A stretch of DNA of 64,000 nt from Hippea jasoniae (GTDB lineage: Bacteria > Campylobacterota_A > Desulfurellia > Desulfurellales > Hippeaceae), in NCBI RefSeq assembly GCF_000744435.1, contig NZ_JQLX01000012.1, positions 178,534-242,533 on the forward strand. The letters are read 5' to 3'. The notes beneath the pieces were generated by a model. It was not told the DNA's origin. It saw only the letters and a list, made by a program, of their open reading frames with translations, and searched no databases. Numbering within the stretch: position 1 is the stretch's first letter; every line of letters starts with the position of its first letter. A program made the position numbers and the translations under genes. Below are positions 9,227 to 17,593 of the stretch, piece after piece.

Positions 9227-9790
9227 ATGAAGAGATTGTTAAGTGTAATGAGCGGTGTTGTGTTTTTTGTTACCATTCTTTTTTCCTCGGTGTCGTTTGC
9301 TAAGTTTCATGGGGTATGTAAGGTTCAAAACAGGACGGCAAATGTTAATAGGGTTTCCGGTGTAATAGACTTTGGTAAAACGGTTTTTATGGATGGTAAA
9401 GGTGGCTGGAAGGGTTATATTAAATTTCCAAGCAAATTTAAATCCGATCTTGGAACATGGAGTAAAAACAACATTCATACTATAGCTGGAACGGTAAGAA
9501 TCAAATTAAAGGTAAAGGTTGCTGGTGTAAGAAAATATGGTATATGGAGGAAAAAACAGAACCTTATTCAGGTTTCGTTGGTAAGAGAAGGAAACGGTGG
9601 AAAGCTTGTTGCCTATAAGCAGCTGAATGTCTATGTGTCTAATCCTAAATATAAAACTATAGAGTTGCCTGCTTATGCTCCAGACCTTGAAGCGGGAAAC
9701 GAGGTGCATTACAGATTAGAAATCCATGTTAGTAAAAATGTAGGTGGCTCAAAAACCTGCAAATACCGTTTTACCGTTGTTGCTGACTAA
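9227..9790 (+). CDS. Secreted protein of unknown function
   Basis: A 187-residue protein with a clear Sec signal peptide (MKRLLSVMSG, hydrophobic core, cleavage after VSFA at about residue 25). The mature part is basic, rich in beta-type alternation, and has two cysteines, near its start (GVCKVQN) and near its end (SKTCKYR), which could form a disulfide in the periplasm. The ATG at 9227 follows GGAGGTGTGT, the same ribosome site that precedes pstS; an ATG four codons earlier overlaps that site and is less likely. It converges on pstS with a shared terminator. I do not recognise a family. Confidence 0.75.
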   Translation: MKRLLSVMSGVVFFVTILFSSVSFAKFHGVCKVQNRTANVNRVSGVIDFGKTVFMDGKGGWKGYIKFPSKFKSDLGTWSKNNIHTIAGTVRIKLKVKVAGVRKYGIWRKKQNLIQVSLVREGNGGKLVAYKQLNVYVSNPKYKTIELPAYAPDLEAGNEVHYRLEIHVSKNVGGSKTCKYRFTVVAD

Positions 9791-9816
9791 ATAAGAGGGG
9801 GTATTCCCCTCTTATT
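9790..9816. terminator. Bidirectional intrinsic terminator
   Basis: A perfect 11-bp stem (9790-9800 paired with 9806-9816) with a 5-base loop. The G/C core is GAGGGG/CCCCTC and the A/T outer arms give a short U tract in either direction. It lies between two convergent genes and includes the stop codon of pstS. Confidence 0.8.
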
Positions 9817-10831
9817 CTACATTTACACCAACAGTATTTTTCCAGTAGTTTCTAATCGTATTCTTCACACTTTTTGGAAGCGGCACATAGCCAAGTTGCT
9901 GCGCTGTTGCATCTCCATGTTTAAAAGCCCAGCTGAAGAATTTAACGGCTTTTTTGTTCGATGCGGGTCTATTGTTTGCAAGCAGGATCATTGTTGCCAC
10001 AGTTAGAGGCCAGCTGTTTTTGCCTTCTGCTAACAGCAGATTGCCATATATATAAAACGATGTTTTTGGGCTCCAGCTTGCATATTTTGCCGCAGCTTTA
10101 AAGCTTTCATCAGAAGGTTTTATAAAATTACCTTCCTTTGTCATAAGCTGTGCTGTTTTAAGGTTGTTCTGAAGTTTATATGCATACTCAACATATCCAA
10201 TAGCACCCTTAATCTGTTTTACATAGTTTGTTACACCCTGATTGCCCTTGGCTCCTATGCCAACAGGCCAGTTTACAACCTTGCCAAATCCAACCTTTTT
10301 GCTCCACTGAGTTGATATGTGTGATAGCCAGTAGCTAAAATTCCATGTTGTTCCGCTACCTTCAGATCTGTGAACAACGGTGATTTTTAGATGTGGCAAG
10401 CTAAGCGATGGATTATCATTTTTGACTTCTGGGTTATCCCAGTATTTAATCTTTCCAAGAAAAATGTCAGCAACGGTTTTGTTTGATAATTTAAGCTGAC
10501 CATCTTTGATATTGTCAAGATTGAATACGACCACAATTGCGCCAATTACAGCAGGAAACTGATATAAACCCTTTTTCTTCAGCTCCACTGGTGACAACAT
10601 CTTATCAGAACCGCCAAAATCCACTACCCTGTTTGTGATTTGCCTGATACCACCGCCAGAGCCAATGCCCTGATAGTTTACCCTGATACCTGTGGCTTTG
10701 TAGTAATTGTAAGCCCATGCTGTGTAAACCGGATAGGGAAATGTTGCCCCTGCGCCATTTACCATGCCACCCGCATAAGAAGTAGTGGCAAAAAGCATAA
10801 CCGTTAACAATAAACCCAGCAACCGCTTCAT
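9812..10831 (-). CDS. pstS: Phosphate ABC transporter, periplasmic phosphate-binding protein
   Basis: A 339-residue binding protein of the high-affinity phosphate importer. A signal peptide (MKRLLGLLLTVMLFATTSYA) precedes GMVNGAGATFPYPVYTAWA, the PstS phosphate-binding loop, then GSGGGIRQI, DFGGSDKML and VHRSEGSGTTWNFSYWL, all ligand-contact regions of the family. The start at 10831 follows AGGAGGTGTGT; a GTG two codons earlier is inside that ribosome site. It is transcribed away from pstCAB, with the metal exporter gene in between, and has its own Pho-box-like promoter. The gene ends within a bidirectional terminator. Confidence 0.96.
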   Translation of the reverse strand: MKRLLGLLLTVMLFATTSYAGGMVNGAGATFPYPVYTAWAYNYYKATGIRVNYQGIGSGGGIRQITNRVVDFGGSDKMLSPVELKKKGLYQFPAVIGAIVVVFNLDNIKDGQLKLSNKTVADIFLGKIKYWDNPEVKNDNPSLSLPHLKITVVHRSEGSGTTWNFSYWLSHISTQWSKKVGFGKVVNWPVGIGAKGNQGVTNYVKQIKGAIGYVEYAYKLQNNLKTAQLMTKEGNFIKPSDESFKAAAKYASWSPKTSFYIYGNLLLAEGKNSWPLTVATMILLANNRPASNKKAVKFFSWAFKHGDATAQQLGYVPLPKSVKNTIRNYWKNTVGVNVE

Positions 10832-10885
10832 ACACACCTCCTAAAAAGATTTTCTGCGATAGTTTTAAGCTTTAAGTGTGAAGCT

Positions 10886-10915
10886 TTTATGGAAAAAGTG
10901 TTAAAAAAATATTAA
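10886..10915 (-). promoter_or_regulatory. Pho-box-like promoter of pstS
   Basis: Read on the - strand, TTAATA (10910-10915) and TTAACA (10899-10904) form a direct repeat with an 11-bp period. A -10-like CATAAA (10886-10891) starts seven bases after the second copy. The same repeat, period and distance occur before pstC. In PhoB-type promoters the activator's direct repeats replace the -35 element, so this fits phosphate-starvation activation. Confidence 0.65.
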
Positions 10916-10917
10916 AC

Positions 10918-10946
10918 TTGAAAAATTCCGGTTGGTGGATTATAAT
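10918..10946 (+). promoter_or_regulatory. Sigma-70-type promoter of the CDF exporter gene
   Basis: TTGAAA at 10918-10923 and a perfect TATAAT at 10941-10946 with a 17-base spacer. The -35 element abuts the divergent pstS Pho box, so binding at one site could affect the other. An operator-like inverted repeat covers the expected transcription start. Confidence 0.72.
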
Positions 10947-10947
10947 A

Positions 10948-10959
10948 GAACAAATGTTC
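10948..10959. promoter_or_regulatory. Inverted repeat resembling an ArsR/SmtB zinc operator
   Basis: GAACA-AA-TGTTC is a perfect 5-bp inverted repeat with a 2-base centre, placed directly downstream of the TATAAT of the CDF exporter promoter. Operators of SmtB/CzrA-type zinc and cobalt repressors have a TGAACA..TGTTCA core of this form. The position over the transcription start would permit repression. The regulator itself is not in the window. Confidence 0.5.
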
Positions 10960-10976
10960 AAAAAGAGGTGTGTTTT

Positions 10977-12107
10977 ATGAAGGATTATAAACAGAGATGG
11001 ATGGTTGCTTCGGTTATATTAAATATCTTTTTTGCAATAACTAAACTTGCCGCTGGTTACCTAACGGCAACAGCTGTAATTATTGCCGATGGCATTCACA
11101 GTTTAAGCGATATTATAACTTCATCTGTAATTTTGCTGTCTGTTAAGTTTGCAGGTGTAAAGAATGAACGATTTCCTGAGGGGTTGCACAAGTTGGAAGA
11201 CCTTGCGGCTCTTTTCAGCGGTATTTTTATTATTTATGCAGGATATGAGATTTTGATTCATGCTCTAAAATACCACCACCCAATAAGATATAGAGCTTTT
11301 GCTGTTCTTTTTTTGATATTTATTTTGATAATTCAGTTTGTGTTTACATTTTTAGAATCAAAGGCTGCTAAAAAATATAATTCTCCTGCGCTGAAAGCTG
11401 ATGCAGCTGAATGGCTTTTTGATACTTCTGTTACAGTAGTTGCAATTTTTGGTGTGGTTTTTGATTGGCTGGGTGTAGTATATGCCCAAAAAATTGCTGT
11501 TTTTGTAATTGTGGTATTTATTTTTAAAGCTGCATATGAGTTAATAAGGGATTCTGTTTTGGTTTTACTTGATGCAAGCGTTGATAAGGCTATTCTTTCA
11601 AAAGCAAAAGAGATTATAGAGTCATTCGATGAAGTTGAAAGTATAGATATGCTGTTTATAAGAAAAGCTGGTAGTGTTTTAATTGGGGATATTATACTGA
11701 AAATAAGACAAAAAAATATGGTTAAGGCTCACGAGGTTGTGGAAAAGATAGAAAATAGCCTAAAAAAGAATATTGAAAATCTACATTTCTTGACCATTCA
11801 CTACGAGCCGGCTATAAATTTCAATAAGAAAAGGGCTATTTTGCTGGATATGAATGGCAATATCGCAAAAAGAATAAGGGATGCTTATAAAGTCAAATTT
11901 GAAACGGTTGATGAAAAAGGTGACCTGGTCAGTGTTTTTGAGAGAGAAAACCCATTTTTTAATACGCAGCGCGGTTATTTTGTAAGATTTCTTTCATGGC
12001 TTGTGAAGCAGAATGTTAATGAAATAGTATTTAACTATTCAAATATCGATAGTGATCGAATAGCTCTTCTTGAAGGTCTGGATATAAAGGTTTCAAAGTC
12101 CAATTAA
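10977..12107 (+). CDS. Cation diffusion facilitator (metal exporter) with C-terminal NifX/NifB-like domain
   Basis: A 376-residue protein. Residues 1-200 form six membrane helices of the CDF family, with metal-site motifs in helix 2 (ADGIHSLSDIITS) and helix 5 (KADAAEWLFDTS). The cytoplasmic CDF domain follows (ESIDMLFIRKAGS, HEVVEKIE). The last ~100 residues (from AILLDMNGNIAKRI, with ENPFFNTQRGYFVRFLSWLVKQNVNEIV) resemble the dinitrogenase iron-molybdenum cofactor domain found in NifX/NifB-type proteins, a fusion also seen in some other CDF proteins. ATG 10977 has the ribosome site AGAGGTG; earlier in-frame starts are too far into the promoter. Likely exports Zn, Co, Mn or Fe. Confidence 0.86.
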   Translation: MKDYKQRWMVASVILNIFFAITKLAAGYLTATAVIIADGIHSLSDIITSSVILLSVKFAGVKNERFPEGLHKLEDLAALFSGIFIIYAGYEILIHALKYHHPIRYRAFAVLFLIFILIIQFVFTFLESKAAKKYNSPALKADAAEWLFDTSVTVVAIFGVVFDWLGVVYAQKIAVFVIVVFIFKAAYELIRDSVLVLLDASVDKAILSKAKEIIESFDEVESIDMLFIRKAGSVLIGDIILKIRQKNMVKAHEVVEKIENSLKKNIENLHFLTIHYEPAINFNKKRAILLDMNGNIAKRIRDAYKVKFETVDEKGDLVSVFERENPFFNTQRGYFVRFLSWLVKQNVNEIVFNYSNIDSDRIALLEGLDIKVSKSN

Positions 12108-12125
12108 TATAACTTTAAAAAAAGA

Positions 12126-12156
12126 TTAACATTTTCTTAACATATTTCATTATGAT
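12126..12156 (+). promoter_or_regulatory. Pho-box-like, probably leaderless promoter of pstC operon
   Basis: Two perfect TTAACA copies (12126-12131 and 12137-12142) with an 11-bp period, then TATGAT (12151-12156) as -10. The ATG of pstC is at 12165, only 8 bases after the -10 element, and no ribosome site is visible, so the transcript probably begins at or within a few bases of the start codon. The pattern matches that upstream of pstS. Confidence 0.68.
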
Positions 12157-12164
12157 AGATTTTA

Positions 12165-13091
12165 ATGAGGCAGAAATCTCTTTTTGTAAAAAACAGAATA
12201 TTTATGGTTTTAACTGCATTGAGCGCGGCGACTGTAGCTATAGTTGTTATTGCTATGCTTGTTGTACTAACCTGTGCGTCTATTGCAGCAATCAAGCATT
12301 TTGGTGTGCTGCATTTTATTTTTAGCAGTCAATGGAATCCTGTTAAAAAAATTTTTGGTGGTGCTACAAGTATCTACGGCACTTTGATGACAACGATTTT
12401 GGCTGTTCTTTTTGCCACGCCCGTTTCGATAGGTATAGCAATTTTTGCCACACAGATCTGCCCTTCCCGTTTTAGATTGTTTTTCTCAAATGCGATAGAA
12501 TTGCTTGCCTCTATTCCGAGTATTATTTATGGCATGTGGGGTTTGTTTGTCCTTGCACCAATTATGAAAAATTACATAGAGCCAGCCCTGCAGGCTATTT
12601 TTTTGCCGATTCCAGTAGTGAGATTATTTTTTGAAGGCACGCCCCTTGGAATAGATATCCTTACAAGCAGCATAATTTTAAGCATCATGATAATTCCTTT
12701 TATATCCTCTATTTCACAGGATAGCTTTGATTTGACGCCAAAGGAGCTCAAAGAATCAGCATATGCTATGGGGGCAACAAAATGGGAGGTTATAAAGGAT
12801 GTAATTTTACCCTATTCAAAGATAGGGGTGCTTGGTGGTGTCATACTTGCAGTTGGCAGGGCTTTAGGAGAAACAATGGCTGTAGCATTTGTGCTTGGAA
12901 ACGATCATCATATTCACCTATCGCTTTTAAAGTCATCAACCACGATTTCTGTTACGCTTGCCAACGAATTTACAGAGGCTGATTTTGGTCTTTATATTTC
13001 CTCTTTGTTTTATCTTGCGTTGATTCTGTTTGTTATAAGCTTTATTTTACTTGGTATCGGTAAGATCTTTGTAAAGAGGATTGAGCAATGA
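12165..13091 (+). CDS. pstC: Phosphate ABC transporter permease
   Basis: A 308-residue inner-membrane permease with six predicted helices and the ABC permease EAA loop (ELKESAYAMGATKWEVIKDVILPYSKIGVLGG, written here in part; the core is YAMGATKWEVIKDV). With PstA it forms the channel for phosphate. The signature GRALGETMAVAFVLGN is PstC-like. It is first in a six-gene unit ending with a two-component system, and its start overlaps that of pstA by four bases. The start has no ribosome site and sits directly below a Pho-box-type promoter. Confidence 0.94.
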   Translation: MRQKSLFVKNRIFMVLTALSAATVAIVVIAMLVVLTCASIAAIKHFGVLHFIFSSQWNPVKKIFGGATSIYGTLMTTILAVLFATPVSIGIAIFATQICPSRFRLFFSNAIELLASIPSIIYGMWGLFVLAPIMKNYIEPALQAIFLPIPVVRLFFEGTPLGIDILTSSIILSIMIIPFISSISQDSFDLTPKELKESAYAMGATKWEVIKDVILPYSKIGVLGGVILAVGRALGETMAVAFVLGNDHHIHLSLLKSSTTISVTLANEFTEADFGLYISSLFYLALILFVISFILLGIGKIFVKRIEQ

Positions 13092-13927
13092 ATAACTTAG
13101 AAAAAAGAAAACTCATAAGCAATATAGCCCTATCTTTGAGTGTAATTGCAGCTTTAATTGGCATTTTCTGGCTTGTTTTTATTATTATCGAAGTTCTTAT
13201 AAAAGGCCTGTCATCTATAGACCTATCGCTATTTTTAAAAGATCCAGCGCCTCCTGGAATTAAAGGAGGCGGTTTGAGAAGTGCTTTTGTTGGACAGCTT
13301 TTAATGAGTCTGGTTGCAACAATTATTGGTGTGCCAATCGGAATTCTGGGTGGCACATTTATTTCAGAGTACGGTAGAAACCTCAAAATCTCAAGAATCA
13401 TTAGCGATGTTTCAGATATTATGATGAGTTTTCCATCTATTGTTGTAGGTACTTTTGTTTATGCGATAATAGTTAAACCTATGGGTCATTTTAGCGGTAT
13501 TGCCGGTAGTATAGCATTAGCGATTATTATGATTCCAATTGTTTTGCGTACAACCGAGCAGACATTAAAGCTTATACCGTGGGAATTGAGAGAAGCTGCA
13601 TTTGCACTTGGTGCACCCTATTACCGCGTAATCATTGATGTGGTTTATAGATCAGCATCAGCTGGACTTCTAACCGGTGTTATTTTATCGATTGCCCGTG
13701 TTGCTGGAGAAACCGCACCTTTGCTGTTTACCTCTTTTAACAATCCCTTTTTTACTTTGAATATGAACCAGCCCATGCCATCTTTGACTGTTACGATTTA
13801 TCAATATGCAATGGGGCCTTATAGTGATTGGCATAAACTTGCCTGGGCTGCATCATTTGTAATTACCATTACGATATTGTTTGTGAGTCTATTCAGTAAA
13901 TGGATGATAAGGAGGTTTAAGGCTTGA
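13088..13927 (+). CDS. pstA: Phosphate ABC transporter permease
   Basis: A 279-residue partner permease of PstC. It has six membrane segments, the conserved [14 protein letters not shown] region, the EAA loop ([21 protein letters not shown]) and the PstA-typical [17 protein letters not shown]. It overlaps pstC by four bases upstream and pstB by four bases downstream, indicating coupled translation. Family length is normal. Confidence 0.95.
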   Translation: MNNLEKRKLISNIALSLSVIAALIGIFWLVFIIIEVLIKGLSSIDLSLFLKDPAPPGIKGGGLRSAFVGQLLMSLVATIIGVPIGILGGTFISEYGRNLKISRIISDVSDIMMSFPSIVVGTFVYAIIVKPMGHFSGIAGSIALAIIMIPIVLRTTEQTLKLIPWELREAAFALGAPYYRVIIDVVYRSASAGLLTGVILSIARVAGETAPLLFTSFNNPFFTLNMNQPMPSLTVTIYQYAMGPYSDWHKLAWAASFVITITILFVSLFSKWMIRRFKA

Positions 13928-14682
13928 GCGAAAATATTTTGATAAGTGTTGAACATTTAAACTTCTATTATGGCAACAATCAGGTGCTCAAAGATATAAA
14001 TCTTAGCATTTATAAAAATAAGATTACGGCGTTGATTGGGCCATCAGGTTGCGGTAAAACCACTTTTTTGCGTTGTTTTAACAGAATGCATGACCTTTAT
14101 AAAAATAATCGATACGAGGGTAAGATTATCTATCAGGGAGAAAATATTCTTACAACAAAAAGGATTATTGAATTGAGGGGAAAAATTGGTATGGTGTTTC
14201 AAAAACCAACACCATTTCCCATGTCGATATTTGACAATGTTGCATACGGTTTAAAACTAAAAGGTGTTAAAAATAAAGAAGAAATCAGGGAGAGGGTTGA
14301 AAAAGCACTCAAACAGGCTGCCCTGTGGGATGAGGTTAAAGATAAATTGTTTGAAAGCGGTTTGTCTTTATCAGGAGGTCAGCAGCAAAGGCTTGTAATA
14401 GCAAGGGTTTTGGCAGTTGAGCCCGATATTATTCTGTTTGATGAGCCAACAAGCGCACTTGATCCCATTGCAACGGCCAAGATTGAGGAGCTTGTTAGTG
14501 AGTTAAAAAACATCACCACAATCTTAATCGTCACACACAATATGCAGCAGGCAGCAAGGATTTCTGATTTTACAGCTTTTCTTTTTAAAGGAGAATTGAT
14601 AGAATTTAGTGAAACAGAGAAGTTATTTACCAATCCAGAAAAAGAGTTGACAGAAAGGTATATTACAGGCAGATTTGGTTAA
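13924..14682 (+). CDS. pstB: Phosphate ABC transporter ATP-binding protein
   Basis: A 252-residue ABC ATPase that powers phosphate import. Walker [10 protein letters not shown], the PstB-typical CFNRMHDL, the Q loop [15 protein letters not shown], signature LSGGQQQRL and Walker [14 protein letters not shown] are all present. The start is a TTG at 13924, supported by AAGGAGGT eight bases before it and by a four-base overlap with pstA; no ATG is suitably placed. Confidence 0.96.
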   Translation: MSENILISVEHLNFYYGNNQVLKDINLSIYKNKITALIGPSGCGKTTFLRCFNRMHDLYKNNRYEGKIIYQGENILTTKRIIELRGKIGMVFQKPTPFPMSIFDNVAYGLKLKGVKNKEEIRERVEKALKQAALWDEVKDKLFESGLSLSGGQQQRLVIARVLAVEPDIILFDEPTSALDPIATAKIEELVSELKNITTILIVTHNMQQAARISDFTAFLFKGELIEFSETEKLFTNPEKELTERYITGRFG

Positions 14683-14694
14683 AAGGAGTTTTTT

Positions 14695-15357
14695 ATGGTA
14701 GCTTTTATTGATGAGGATTTAAGACAGCTGAAGGTTAAAATCTCAAAAATGACTCATATTGCATTGGATATGGTAGAGCTTGCATCAGATGGATTATTTA
14801 ACAGGAACAATGAAAAATTATTAAAGGCAATTGAATTGGATAATGAAGTCGACAGGATAGATAACGAAATAGATGAAATGGTTATAAAGATTTGTGCTAT
14901 CAGGCAGCCAGAGGCTACAGATTTGAGGGTGATTCTTTCTTCGTTGAAAATCAATGTGTCGATTGAAAGGATAGCAGATAATGCGGTGAGTATCGCAAGG
15001 TGGGGTTTGAAGATTAATAAATACTCACAACTTAAGCCTTATGTGGATTTGCCAAAGATGAAAGATATTGCTGTTTTGATGGTAAAAGAAGCAATGGATG
15101 CGTTTTTTGCTAAAGATATTGAGAAAAGTCTTAAAATTATTGAGGAAGATAAGATTGTAGATCAGTATGAAATGAAAATATTAGAAGAGCTGTTTGGGTT
15201 TATTGCAAAGGATGCCTCTAATTCAAAAACAGCAATGAGATTAATGTTTGTAGCAAGGGCGTTTGAAAGAATTGCGGATCAAGCCACGAATATAGCAGAG
15301 CAGGCTTTATTTGTAGCGACAGGAAAAATTTATAAGCACAAGAGGGAGCCACAATGA
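14695..15357 (+). CDS. phoU: Phosphate signalling protein PhoU
   Basis: A 220-residue protein with the two three-helix PhoU repeats. The metal-binding motif pattern E-x-x-x-D is visible twice (DNEVDRIDNEIDEM and EEDKIVDQYEMKI), along with ERIADNAVSIA and ERIADQATNIAEQ. PhoU connects the Pst transporter to the sensor kinase, keeping the Pho response off when phosphate is plentiful. It follows pstB after 12 bases behind AAAAGGAG and overlaps the response regulator gene by four bases. Confidence 0.94.
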   Translation: MVAFIDEDLRQLKVKISKMTHIALDMVELASDGLFNRNNEKLLKAIELDNEVDRIDNEIDEMVIKICAIRQPEATDLRVILSSLKINVSIERIADNAVSIARWGLKINKYSQLKPYVDLPKMKDIAVLMVKEAMDAFFAKDIEKSLKIIEEDKIVDQYEMKILEELFGFIAKDASNSKTAMRLMFVARAFERIADQATNIAEQALFVATGKIYKHKREPQ

Positions 15358-16025
15358 AAAGACAGATTTTGATCATTGAAGATGATAATTACATAGCAGA
15401 GCTTATTGAGTTTAACTTAAAAAAGAAAGGTTGCGGTGTTATAAGAGCCGATAATGCCAACGACGGACTGGTGTTTTTGCAGTCTATGGATATCGATTTA
15501 ATGCTGCTTGATTTAATGTTGCCTGGCCTACAGGGTGAGGAGTTTTTAAGCCTTGTAAAATCTCGTCCCTCTACAAAGGATATCCCGATTATGATAATAA
15601 CAGCAAAAACGCAGGAGGATTTGTTTGTAAAACTGCTTGAGATGGGAGCCGATGATTTTTTGGTTAAACCGTTCAGTATAAAACTTCTTGTTGCCAAGGT
15701 TGAGGCGCTTTTAAGACGCATTAATAAACTACCAACCAAAATATCTTTATGCGGCATAGATCTGGATGTTGAGTCATACACAGTTAAAATCGAAGGTAAG
15801 GATGTTGATTTTACGCAGACGCAATTTGAGATCTTAAGACTCTTGCTTACAAATCCCAATAAGGTATTTTCAAGGGATGATATTCTAAAAAACATCTGGG
15901 GTGATGATCCTGCAATAAACGATAGAACTATTGATGTACATATTTCAAAGATAAGAAAAAAATTGAAGGATAAATCTGAGCATCTAAAAGCTATTCCCCG
16001 CGTTGGTTATAAATTTGTGGTATGA
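15354..16025 (+). CDS. phoB: PhoB-like OmpR-family response regulator
   Basis: A 223-residue regulator with an N-terminal receiver domain (acidic pocket IIEDD at residues 7-11, phosphorylated aspartate D53 in LLLDLMLPG, lysine in LVKPF) and a C-terminal winged-helix OmpR/PhoB DNA-binding domain (QTQFEILRLLLTNPNKVFSRDDIL, then RTIDVHISKIRKKL and RVGYKFVV). Position directly after phoU and before a sensor kinase, each overlapping by four bases, makes it the phosphate regulator. It is the likely protein that binds the TTAACA repeats upstream of pstS and pstC. Confidence 0.92.
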   Translation: MKRQILIIEDDNYIAELIEFNLKKKGCGVIRADNANDGLVFLQSMDIDLMLLDLMLPGLQGEEFLSLVKSRPSTKDIPIMIITAKTQEDLFVKLLEMGADDFLVKPFSIKLLVAKVEALLRRINKLPTKISLCGIDLDVESYTVKIEGKDVDFTQTQFEILRLLLTNPNKVFSRDDILKNIWGDDPAINDRTIDVHISKIRKKLKDKSEHLKAIPRVGYKFVV

Positions 16026-17566
16026 AAAGACTCATAGCACTGTTTAATATTCTGCTTGCCATAGAAATAATTTTAATTTCTGTGAGTGGTTTTTTTCTAT
16101 ACAGTGAGATCAAAAAGGCATCTGAAAGCTCATCAAGACATCTGCTCTTTACAACAAAGAACATACTATTGCATTCAAAACATTTTAAACCTTTAAAACA
16201 GGTGGGCTCTGTAAAGATAGAATTTTTAAAAAAACCTCAAGAGACGGGATTTTTTGAAAGAAACAATACCGCTTACTTGATTTTTAAAAGAGGTAAAGAA
16301 TATATAAGACTTTCATATACATTTCATCTTAATAAATTTGTTGAAGATATATTAAATTTACTCGGTTTGTTGTTTGCTTTATTTACCTTTTTATCTTTAT
16401 TTGTGAGTTATTTAATAAGTGTACAGTCTGATAAGGTTTTCAAATATATTAATGAAATCATAAAGAATATAAAAAACGACAAAAAACCTGAGTTTCCCAA
16501 GTTTAAAGACAAAAACTTAATTCGATTGTTTTACGGCATAAAGGAGATCTACAAAACGCTTCAAAAAAGAAACCAGCAGATAAACCAACAGAAGGAAAGA
16601 CTTAATCATATAATCAACTCCATGAGTGATGGATTGCTGTTTTTAAAAAATGGTAATATTGAACTTTTCAACCCTAAAATTGAGGAATTTATTGGGGTAG
16701 AATTAAAAGATGGCTTAAACCTTCTTGATTGCTGTCAGAGTGTTGAAACGATAGAATTTTGTGAGAAGTTGCTTGAAAACAGGACTGAAACTTTTGAATA
16801 TAAACTTTCAAATATGTGGCTTTTTGTAAACAAACAGCAGGTGCTTGATGGTTTGCTTATTGTTGTTAGCGATATAACTGAACAGAAAGAGTATGCCAGT
16901 ATAAAGGCAAAGTTTTTTGCAGATGCATCTCATGAGTTAAAAACACCGATAACCTCTATTTTAGGCTATTCAGAAACGATTCTTGATAGTGAGATGGATA
17001 ACGATACGCTAAAAAAATTCCTCAAATATATAAATGTGAATGCCCAACATTTAGCTGAGTTAATTGAAGATATTTTGATGCTACATAGACTTGAGACAAC
17101 TAGAACAAAAGAGGTTAAAAGTTGTGATGTTGATATTGTAAAGGAGGAGTTAGGGGTATCATTTTCAAAATTTGCATCAGAGAAGGGAATTGAATTTATC
17201 ATCAATTGTGATGTTGATAAAGCGCCTATACCGTGTGGCTATCTTAAATCAATTCTGTTTAATCTTGTTGACAATGCCATAAAATATACAGAAAAGGGTT
17301 TTGTTAAGGTTGAATGTTTTATTGAAAATAATCAATTTACAATTGAAGTTTCAGATAGCGGTGCTGGAATCCAAAAGCAACATATAAATAGAATTTTTGA
17401 GAGGTTTTATACAACTCACAAAGGCAGAGATAGAATGCTTTCTGGCACAGGATTGGGGCTTGCTATTGTTAAGCATATTGTTGAGCTGTATGGTGGTGAT
17501 ATTGAGGTTGAATCTGAGGTTGGTAAAGGCTCACGCTTCAAAATCACACTACCCTCCTTGACTTAA
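16022..17566 (+). CDS. phoR: PhoR-like sensor histidine kinase
   Basis: A 514-residue membrane kinase. Two hydrophobic helices (about residues 4-27 and 112-137) flank a small extracytoplasmic region. A HAMP-like linker and a PAS domain (HIINSMSDGLLFLKNG) follow. The HisKA box is FFADASHELKTPITSILGY and the ATPase domain has NLVDNAIKYTEKG, DSGAGI and GTGLGLAIV. The short periplasmic loop agrees with PhoR kinases, which sense through the transporter and PhoU rather than phosphate itself. It ends the pst operon. Confidence 0.91.
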   Translation: MKRLIALFNILLAIEIILISVSGFFLYSEIKKASESSSRHLLFTTKNILLHSKHFKPLKQVGSVKIEFLKKPQETGFFERNNTAYLIFKRGKEYIRLSYTFHLNKFVEDILNLLGLLFALFTFLSLFVSYLISVQSDKVFKYINEIIKNIKNDKKPEFPKFKDKNLIRLFYGIKEIYKTLQKRNQQINQQKERLNHIINSMSDGLLFLKNGNIELFNPKIEEFIGVELKDGLNLLDCCQSVETIEFCEKLLENRTETFEYKLSNMWLFVNKQQVLDGLLIVVSDITEQKEYASIKAKFFADASHELKTPITSILGYSETILDSEMDNDTLKKFLKYINVNAQHLAELIEDILMLHRLETTRTKEVKSCDVDIVKEELGVSFSKFASEKGIEFIINCDVDKAPIPCGYLKSILFNLVDNAIKYTEKGFVKVECFIENNQFTIEVSDSGAGIQKQHINRIFERFYTTHKGRDRMLSGTGLGLAIVKHIVELYGGDIEVESEVGKGSRFKITLPSLT

Positions 17567-17586
17567 ATTTGTCACTTTTATATTAT
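17558..17586 (+). promoter_or_regulatory. Sigma-70-type promoter giving a leaderless glycosyltransferase transcript
   Basis: TTGACT (17558-17563), a 17-base spacer and TATTAT (17581-17586). The ATG of the downstream gene is at 17594, exactly where transcription should start, and no ribosome site is visible. The -35 element lies inside the last codons of phoR. Confidence 0.65.
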
Positions 17587-17593
17587 CAATCGC

